A stretch of 64,000 bases of DNA from Chalara sp. BL73 (taxonomy: Eukaryota; Ascomycota; Leotiomycetes; Helotiales), in contig CAKJVC010000150.1 in NCBI GenBank assembly GCA_918026815.1, forward strand, positions 1,674,001 to 1,738,000, read 5' to 3'. Made by a program: the position numbers and the translations under genes. Below the pieces are notes generated by a model. It saw nothing but the letters and a program-made list of their open reading frames with translations. It was not told the DNA's origin and made no database searches. The first letter of the stretch is position 1. Every line of letters starts with the position of its first letter. Positions 56,840 to 64,000 of the stretch are shown piece by piece.

Positions 56840-57177
56840 GCCCGTCTTATCTCCTCAATGTGTAGTGCTGCAAAGGAACTATATCAACGGGCACTCGTGG
56901 GTGAGGAGAAAGTCTTAGGGTTTGAGCACCCCGAGACCTTGAAAAATACAAACAGCCTAGCTGGAGTATTGAGAGCTCAAGGGCAATATCCAGAGGCAGA
57001 AAAACTACGTCGACAGACACTGGCAAGCAGAGAGAAAGTCTTAGGACTCGAAAACTCCGATACATTACAAAGTGCAAGCAATCTAGCTTCAGCTCTTGAA
57101 GGTTAATGACAAGATTCAGAGGCGGAAATATTGTATCGACAATCAATAGTAGGCCGGGTGAAAGTTTTGGGCCTGAA
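56840..57177 (+). pseudogene. Tetratricopeptide (kinesin-light-chain-type) gene fragment
   Basis: TPR units typical of fungal KLC-like/NB-ARC-TPR proteins: YQRALVGEEKVLGFEHPETL, LAGVLRAQGQYPEAEKLRRQ, ASREKVLGLENSDTLQSASN. A TAA follows SALEG, but the TPR frame continues after it (QDSEAEILYRQSIVGRVKVLG) until it is cut at 57177 by an L2 end. The 5' part is missing; the frame begins in unrelated sequence after the P450 gene. In fungal STAND proteins such TPRs are sensor arrays. Confidence 0.75.
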
Positions 57178-57209
57178 TGTCACGGTCGTAGAGATCACGT
57201 GCACACCGT
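57178..57209 (+). repeat. LTR family L2, first 32 bp only
   Basis: TGTCACGGTCGTAGAGATCA and the next 12 bases match the L2 5' end, then unrelated GC-rich sequence follows. It abuts the broken TPR frame. The preceding CTGAA (57173-57177) recurs right after the inverted L2 at 61535. Confidence 0.7.
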
Positions 57210-57396
57210 CGGGGCGTAAGCTTACGAGCCGCGACTTCTTCGAAAGAGAGGAGGTGGGCGAGCGCTGTTGCAGGCCGTCAAGAGCTCCTCAGCGTTTCGG
57301 AAACGATATGCTAACTTTCGTAAAAGGTAGGTATTCGAGCTTCCCCAGGAGGATATTGGGCTTTTCAGGCTGTTGATTAAGGGGAACTACAGATAA

Positions 57397-57570
57397 TGTC
57401 ACGACACGCGCTGTGGGTCTACAGATACAGAGCGCAACGGTGGTATCATACGAGAATCTATAGCTGAGGAAGGAAGAAGGAGCTCGAGGAGAGCAGGCTG
57501 TATATACACGAGGCGCTCGGAGAGCTCGGCTAATATAGGCCACGTGTGCTCGGGGGCACGGGACGTGACA
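57397..57570 (+). repeat. Solo LTR, family L1 (best-preserved copy)
   Basis: 174 bp, TGTCACGACACGCGCTG ... GGGACGTGACA, with GTATATACACGAGGCGCTCG. Flanks (GATAA / GTAAG) do not match. Confidence 0.75.
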
Positions 57571-57753
57571 GTAAGTGCTGTGATCTCTTAGTCGTAAAAG
57601 CTGACCTCTAGATCTTAAACGCAAGTGGAATATTGTGACGGAGTAGCTCGCACGTCCCGCGAGCTCTCGTTTCTAGTTCATGAGAACTAGAGCAACGTAT
57701 GCGGCATGCGTGCATTCTAACTTGTAGAACTAGAGATCAAGCCAGGTAGTACC

Positions 57754-57893
57754 ACATCTGGCATTCACTGCCTGATGCCTCTTATATAAGGGCAGTTCCA
57801 GCAGTAGCTACGTCTTTTCTCTTTAGTTTAGAATCTTCGTATTAAGATATCTTACAAACAGTTATCACTGGCGCCTGTACTGGGATCGTGACA
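57754..57893 (+). repeat. LTR family L2, 3' part with internal deletion
   Basis: From ACATCTGGCATTCACTGCC to GGGATCGTGACA. It lacks the ~60-bp segment containing GCGAACG..CATTGGTTCGCC present in 14420-14646. Together with 57178-57209 it could be one L2 split by a 540-bp insertion. Confidence 0.65.
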
Positions 57894-57959
57894 GGTAGGC
57901 CATGTAGCCTAGGAGGGTAGGTCGCAGGCGCATGAGCACGTGCGGACCCACTTCCGTGA

Positions 57960-59095
57960 CAAACATCAAATACAACCCTAAAACTCATCGACTTCGCTGT
58001 TAAGGCCACGTCCTCAATCTTGCTGCCAAATCCTTCCTTTTTGTGACCGACGACGAAGATCTCGAAGACGACGACGAAAATACAATATACAAAGTCACGC
58101 TGAAAGACATTGAGGAGTAGAGGAGAAAAGGACCCTTTGGCAAGCTTTATAACTTCGTTGTTTTTATTCAGAGAAGTGTTCAACGACTTGGGAAGTTCTT
58201 TGATCTTAGTAGCGACCATCACCCCGCGCGAGACAACAGTACGAGATGGGATTCATAGGAGGAGATGCTGACATTTGCCCTTGCTCTCCAAGATGCGATC
58301 GAGGACTATTTTGACCAATGGGAACACGACGACTGCGCTGACGACAAGCTTATGGGTAAGGAGTGGGTGACGCTTGAGAATATCAGATCTTTTTTGAACA
58401 AGTTAAAGATGGTAACTAAAGCTCTCGAAGGTCACACTGCTACTCTCGATCGAGTTCTTCCATCTATGGACTTCATTTTAGACGGCGAACAAAGACGATA
58501 TTATTATGGCTCCAATGTATAATGCTGGCTGGAGGAAGCTTGACAAATACTACCAACTTACTGATGATTCACCAGCTTACATCGCAGCGATAATTATTCA
58601 CCCTCGGCACAAATCGCAGTATATCCAGACCAATTGGCATCCAGGATGGCTTGAACCTGCGAGGAAGTTGATATGAGATCTTTGGGACGAGTACAAGCCA
58701 GTCGATGCATCACTTCCTCAATCGACAACGACGTCGACGACTATGAACGAGTTCTTGCTTTGGATGATCACCAATACCAAACCGAGCTTCCTGTCGATGG
58801 ATGAATATGAGCGCTACTGCCAAACTGATCGTGTTAAAGTCGACAGTGCTCTCTCTTGGTAGCTAGAGGAAACGCAACAAAAGGTATATCCAAACTTGGG
58901 TAGATTAGCTTTGGACATACTGTCGATACCTGCGATGTCTGCTGAGCCTGAACGACTCTTCTCTGGGGCGAAGATCACTATTACGGATTGACGAAATCGA
59001 CTTGACCCTAATACAATCGAAGCTTTGGAGTGTTTGAAGTCGTGGTTTGGTATACGAGAGTGGGAGATGGTTGATTTAGTGGCGGCTGGAAAATA
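57960..59095 (+). pseudogene. hAT-family transposase pseudogene
   Basis: The plus strand encodes the middle and C-terminal parts of a hAT transposase: KGPFGKLYNFVVFIQRS, DNSTRWDS, ALQDAIEDYFDQWEHDD, then YYQLTDDSPAYIAAIIIHP and the dimerisation region LALDILSIPAMSAEPERLFS followed by NRLDPNTIEALECLKSW. Several in-frame stops occur; those at KLI*DLW, ALSW*LEE and TITD*RNRL are each one C-to-T step from Arg or Gln codons. The N-terminal zinc finger and both terminal repeats are not recognisable. Confidence 0.8.
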
Positions 59096-59390
59096 GGGGT
59101 AAGAAAGGAGAATACTGTTGGTATATTGCCTATATGGCTATATGGTATGATATTGAAGCCCCCTATATTGTAAGGTACAATACTGATCTTGCTGTATTGT
59201 AGAATTGTTACGAGATGTTCATATTGCCAATATTCGTATTGTTTGTGTTGTTAGCAGCACGGCACAAAGCTATCTGCTAATTAGATATTAAGCAGAATTT
59301 CAGGCGTAGTTACACCGTTCGTAGCTATCATGCTTCGCATCGAGGTACGTCTGACCAAGCTCAAACTGACCCTCTCATGCACTGTTCTCT

Positions 59391-60744
59391 TTAGCCCTGC
59401 CTAAAAGGTATACCTGTGCCTGACACAGGCTTTGGCTCGAGTTTGTTACCGGGACCGTAAAGCCCCTGATATCTAGAGCTGCTATCACTACTGGCCGCAT
59501 GATTAGAAGTGACTTCTGTTTCATCTTGCGAGGACGGACGGACATCTTGCGAGGATGGGCCGACATCTTGCACAGTATGGGAATACAGCTGCGTGATATC
59601 CTTTGATATCTGTTGCAACGAAACATCATTCAGGTGGCCGCCGACCTGCTTTGGCCTCGATCCAAGTCCCCGATTCTTGCCGTGAAGAGTTCTTCCGTCA
59701 GTTGAAACCATATATTGGATTGAATCATCACCTGTCGCGTAGTTCTCGATAATGCTTATGTTTTCCTTTAGGGTCCTGTCTGCCTCGAAGCAGATATCTA
59801 TGCAGTGCCGTACCGTTGTCCACTCCTCACGAAGTCGTGTGAAATCCGCAGCCTCATCCTCCGAAACAGGCACTGTTCTTGATTTGGCTATACATTGGTC
59901 GACAGTATCTAGCATATTCTTTTCCAGTTTTGCAGCTGTGATACGAAGATAATTCCTGCATTCTTGCAGCCCGTCGTAGGTAATTTTATCTGAAGAAGAT
60001 TCTCGATCTGTCTCAACTCTGAGCTGGATTTGGCGAATGTGGTCGGACAGTTTTTGGCAGATGAGCAGGCATTGCTGTGTACTCAATCGCTCTTCCTTGA
60101 CCAGGTGTATCTCGGGTGTATCTAGGTCGGATGCTGCTACATTCCGAGAGACCATAGATTCAAGTTTTTCGTCAATACTACGCAGGTGATCTTCGAGGTC
60201 GCTAGTCGTATCTGTGACAAGAGTTCTATAGCTCTCCAATTTTTCAATGGTCGTTTCTGATTTGTGGCTGTCAAGCGTAACAAAAAAATTAGTTTAGCTC
60301 CAATACCAAGACTCTTCCGATCGAGGATACTTACAGGCCGGTAATGATGAGCGCAATGGTTATCGTGGACTTGTAACCAGCCAGCATTTGCCTAAACTCA
60401 CCGATGTCATCGTCCATGTATCGCAACCGCGCCCAGTCTCTAAAACTCGTTCTATCGTCGCCGGATCGGGAGGTACAGTCCTCCAGCTCCTTTCCAAAGA
60501 CCTTGCAAGCATCTTCGCAACGCCTCAGGGGAATATCGAGCACCGAGAGATCTACCCCGGTAATGGCAGTGTCCGCAAGTAACTGCAGAACATCACTCAG
60601 GGCTTGAAGTTCGTCGATGAGTTCGCGAACCTTCTTTGGGTGGTGTCTGTAGCCCTTGATGGTGTTACAAAGGGCGATGCTTGAATTCAGGGCGAGAGAG
60701 GCCAATGTGATCACGGCTGAAGCGATGCCTATGGCTTCTGCCAT
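59391..60744 (-). CDS. PigL_N/HeLo-like N-terminal domain protein with coiled-coil body
   Basis: Exons 60744-60335 and 60267-59391, intron 66 nt (GTAAGT ... GACAG), 428 aa. Residues 1-140 (MAEAIGIASAVITLASLALN ... FRDWARLRYMDDDIGEFRQM, then a hydrophobic KSTITIALIITG) match the fungal domain called azaphilone pigment protein L N-terminal (PF17111), a relative of HeLo-like cell-death domains. The body is predicted coiled-coil (DLEDHLRSIDEKLESM). Two adjacent short repeats (VGPSSQDV, VRPSSQDE) lie near the C-terminus, which ends GTGIPFRQG. No NACHT or ankyrin module is present. The domain's membrane-inserting role is known for some HeLo relatives only; here it is inference. Confidence 0.85.
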
Positions 60745-61310
60745 TCTGCCGCGACGGTGTTGGAAGTCGCGTCAGCGCAGAAGGCAGAGGGGTTGACTGT
60801 CATTTTAAAGTCGATAGGATTCTTGGTTGTTGCGTGTGGGGGGCTAGGGTTGTTGCTTCAGGCTTCCAACACAAGCGCCTGTACTGTACCGACCGGGTTC
60901 ACTGACCAATCGCGGGGGATGCGCATGCATGAAGGCCTTGCTGCCCACAGGTTCAGCAAGCGTCACGCCTGGGCACGCCTTGGCTGCGCTAAGCGAGAGC
61001 GGCCAATAACCTCTCACGGATCATGACAGCCTTGATATCTCATCTTCACTGCTGAATGCCAGTTTGAGGGGTCCTGTATCAAAATGAGGCACAGGGCAGT
61101 CTTAAGATGCTTGCTTGCTGATGCCAACCCATGTTGTCTTCTGAAAAGAATTGTCTTAAGTAAGCCACGTCTGGACTTGCAGCTTGTGGAGACGCTGTAC
61201 TCGGCGTGTGTTGGTTGTGATGTCATCGTTGCCGTGGGAAATGGCTACGGAGCCGAGATCGTGCTTGACTAGCCCTTTCAAAGTCCGAAGCCAGGAGTGA
61301 TTACGGTGGT

Positions 61311-61534
61311 TGTCGCGATCCCAATACAGGTGCCATTGATAGCTGTTTGTAGGTATCAAACACGAAGATTCTAAACTAAAGAGAAAAGGTGTAACTACAG
61401 CTGGAACTGCCCTTATATAACTATGGCCGTTCCAGGGTCCTAGCTAGGCGAACCAATGAGCGTTCGCGGCTGTGGCGTGACATCTGGTGGTGAATGCCAG
61501 ATACGGTGTGCACGTGATCTCTAGGACCGTGACA
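61311..61534 (-). repeat. Solo LTR, family L2, reverse orientation
   Basis: 224 bp, TGTCGCGATCCCAATAC ... CTAGGACCGTGACA, the full reverse complement of 14420-14646. Its right flank is CTGAA (61535-61539), identical to the 5 bp before 57178; its left flank GTGGT does not match. Confidence 0.8.
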
Positions 61535-61702
61535 CTGAAAAGCTCGAGCGGACGAAACACCCACGTCTACCATCTCTTGACGAGGTATTTCAAAAGCAGG
61601 GACTAGAAATAGAGAGATCAGAACGCATAGAGAGGTGATGGGAGGAGTCGCCGCCCGCTGTTGGATCGAGGAAATATTCAGCAGCTAGTCTAGGTATACA
61701 CC

Positions 61703-62855
61703 TCAAGCCAAATTAATCGGGTTCCAAACCGCCCCAGCCTCCCTCCAATCATCAATACCAATGAGCCCATTGCACATCTGCACCCTATATGCCACATCCC
61801 CTACCCACTCGATAAGCATGACATTCAATAACTCCGGTTCCGATTCAGAATTGTCGTCGATATAGTCCCCAGGCGGGGAGAAACTTAGCGAAATAAAAAT
61901 AAATTCTCCTGTACCGCGATCTCTGCCCGGCCAGTCTTTGTCCAGCATAATCCCTCCAATCTGGAAACCGGTGCTGCCGGGAGTGCGGATAGGACAATAA
62001 TTGTTTGATTCTCTGTAGAAATTTTCGGGATGAGCGGTGGAGTCGATAGAGAGCATGGCGCTGATTGTCCAAAACCGGATATTGTGGGATAGAGGGGGCA
62101 TTGTTTTGGGATCGTGGTTGAATGGAGGCATTGGGGAGCCTGTGAAAGAAGAGCCTCCTGGGTGGTCAGCGATCCCAAAACCGTAATTGATACTGTTAGA
62201 GAAAGATTCTGAATATCCTCCATGCATTGGTAATTTGGCGTACCATGGTTCGGAAGCGGTTGGGCTTGTGCCTGGGGCAGTAGCAAGATTAGACGATGAC
62301 TTTGAGAATGACAGTGCGGGAAGACCCAATGGAGGGGCCAATGATGTAGGTGTTGGCACTTCATCTTTCCCTCTGCCGCAGAACTCCTTGGGAGGGGTTA
62401 GATTCGCGGGTAGTTTAGGAAGCAATGACATGGGCAGCTGTGATTGAGATTTTGCTGCTTTATCTAGGCATCTTCTAAAGTCGACTTTATCGGATCCGCC
62501 ATGGGGCAGGGTGGTGGGGATGGTGGAGGTGACGTGCTCTTTATCTTGTTTCTTCATCTTGGATCTCATACCGCGGCCACAGTGTTTGGAGGAATTGACA
62601 GTCGTCAATTCGTACTCGCCCGAGTCGTTGAGTTTGTAGTAATGCCATTGAAGGTCGTAACGACTGGGGGCATCGCACTGGTCTGATGCTTGAGGATCAC
62701 AGAGGCTTGGAACAATAAATAAGTCTCGACAAGGCCTCCCAATAGTGTGAGCTAACTAGGACACATACTCACTGCCAATCAATGTTACACATATGCAAAG
62801 GATAAGCCACTAGCCCCAATCGCCTATACCCCAGACACCCAATCTTGTGCAGTGG
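61703..62855 (-). CDS. Protein with HET-protein-like C-terminal region; 5' exons not found
   Basis: Exons 62855-62773 and 62705-61703 (intron 67 nt, GTGAGT ... CCAAG) keep frame and give PLHKIGCLGYRRLGLVAYPL, CDPQASDQCDAPSRYDLQWH, then a Pro/Ser-rich linker and a C-terminus with FQIGGIMLDKDWPGRDRGTG, EFIFISLSFS, LLNVMLIEWVGDVAYRVQMC. The 'LDKDW...GEF.FI.LS ... NVMLIEW..D.A.RV' end is typical of the C-terminus of HET-domain proteins. No HET domain and no good ATG are visible in the next kilobase, so the N-terminal exons are either lost or unrecognised. Confidence 0.65.
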
Positions 62856-63736
62856 CTAAAAGTTAGCCCCTAAAAGGGCGGTTTTTTCCTGCGACATGCG
62901 ACAAACTTTTTTGGGAATGGGCTTTCCCTTCTATTCAATGATATCATTGGCTTTCCGAATGTTAAATTGTAAGTTAACCAACTTCATATAAGCTTGTCGC
63001 AGCATCCAATCCTCTAGCAGAAGCTACAGTTCATGAAATGTGCGACTTAACTAGAGGGGCAATGTGAAAAGCCATATCGGGAATTAGTCAAGTCATCCTT
63101 GACCTTGGTTAACTCGACCATAGGGCTTAAACCAAACATCAAGTCGCCAGAGCTCTTCCGCTTTTGTAAGGAAGCACTCAGCCAACCCTCGAAAGCTCCA
63201 TCGTCAAAGCTAAACTAATCTCCGTAGGATTCCATCTCACCGTCATCACTCCAGCGGAGCAAGAAAGGCAGTGGGTCAGTACGTGGTATGACACGGCCAG
63301 AATCGTGGAGACTATGAAACTCCTCTAAAAGGCAACGAGGAGCTGGTGATTACATACTTCTGCTGCACGGCATCGGAGTGAACGCGCGAGCACCGACGGA
63401 TGCAGAAATGAAGATAGGAGTGGAACGGGAGAACATATTCTAAAAGAGCAACTGCTGGATATAAATCAGGGCCGGCAGACGTGGAGTGAACTTTTTGGCG
63501 GGCAAGAACCTCGTTCTCGTTCCCGCATTAATTGTATATGTTCAGTTGCACTTCGACCAGCGACCTGCCGTTTTAGGAATGCGAGCAGATGGTGGGCGGC
63601 TAGATGCTGATAATTATACACCTAAGTTTTCGGCCGTGGTTAAATTGTCCGGTTGATGGTTATCCAAGAGGCATATGAGAGATAGCCGAAATTCATCGAA
63701 CGACATCAGAAGCTGGAGACTCCCGGCCCTGCTCTT
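62856..63736. other. Stretch without a supportable gene
   Basis: May contain missing 5' exons of the minus-strand gene at 61703-62855; no domain, RNA or LTR is recognisable. Confidence 0.4.
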
Positions 63737-64000
63737 TTAGCACATGGTATATCTACATCGAGCTAAACTAATTTCACTCTTTGATTGATGTGGTTCTGCT
63801 ACTCCAGGTTCTATTTCTACTACCTCGTTCTTCAGGTCGGGTGAAATGTCCAACTGACCTTTTGTATAGCTGGATTCTGCAGAATTTTCTAGCGTCGCGT
63901 CCAGATCGTGTGAGTCTTCTAGAACGAGAATGGTATCCTCTATTTTATTGCACGGGCTTGACGCTGGTGGTCCACCTTCACCCCCTCCCGAGTCTATCAC
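63737..64000 (-). CDS. Hypothetical protein, C-terminal part, runs off the window
   Basis: Open minus-strand frame entering from beyond 64000 and ending at 63737. The 87 visible residues are acidic and low-complexity (DTILVLEDSHDLDATLENSA, EVVEIEPG), likely disordered. No domain can be assigned; the start lies outside the window. Confidence 0.4.
   Translation of the reverse strand: MIDSGGGEGGPPASSPCNKIEDTILVLEDSHDLDATLENSAESSYTKGQLDISPDLKNEVVEIEPGVAEPHQSKSEISLARCRYTMC

Noticed and set aside
57842..58222. 126-aa minus-strand frame containing GFGSKIEDVALTAKS, resembling the GKIEDFT motif
   Set aside because: The plus strand there encodes the hAT transposase; the likeness covers only a few residues and is probably chance.

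Overview
The window is nuclear DNA of a filamentous ascomycete (Pezizomycotina). The evidence is short GT..AG introns of mostly 41-118 nt with CTRAC-type branch points, a dispersed 5S rRNA pseudogene, fungus-specific domain families (HET, NACHT with fungal N-terminal domains, DUF3716, fungal ubiquitin-like domain) and fungal transposon families (Fot1/pogo, Tad1-like LINE, hAT, Gypsy). I cannot name the species. Gene models were built by hand; each spliced model given exon by exon keeps one open frame across all its junctions.

Most genes are of the nucleotide-binding/heterokaryon-incompatibility (NLR-like) type. From left to right they are: the WD40 C-terminus of an NWD-type receptor (3-1211); a HET-domain protein (1813-3920); a multipass membrane protein (6603-7730); a NACHT protein with a fungal N-terminal signalling domain (10314-13145); a large TIR/SEFIR-like + NACHT + 16 near-identical ankyrin repeats + ZZ-finger protein (16277-21469), divergent from another multipass membrane protein (22118-23575); a protein joining an NLR-type N-terminal domain directly to a multi-pass membrane C-terminus (25059-27962); and an ubiquitin-like-domain/zinc protein (28758-31041). 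After a transposon graveyard comes a trypsin-like protease fused to about 22 ankyrin repeats (39793-43917), transcribed away from a single-span membrane protein (38324-39500). The right part holds a DUF3716 fragment, a secreted Hsp70-like protein, a small secreted cysteine-rich protein, a cytochrome P450, a broken TPR gene, a PigL_N/HeLo-like protein and a protein resembling the C-terminus of HET proteins. Together this looks like an accessory allorecognition/innate-immunity island.

The gaps are packed with short solo LTRs. I recognise seven families (called L1-L7 here), about 143-260 bp, mostly TGTCA...TGACA or TGTT...AACA, many with perfect 5-bp target duplications. Several are nested inside each other: 14103-15220 holds five insertions, 31370-32109 is a Gypsy integrase split by an LTR which is split by another LTR, and 43944-44581 holds three families. 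Decayed Fot1, LINE, Gypsy and hAT genes carry stops mostly explainable by C-to-T changes, as expected from repeat-induced point mutation. A 4.4-kb block (57178-61534) interrupts a TPR gene region, is flanked by the same 5 bp (CTGAA) and ends in inverted copies of one LTR's 5' end.
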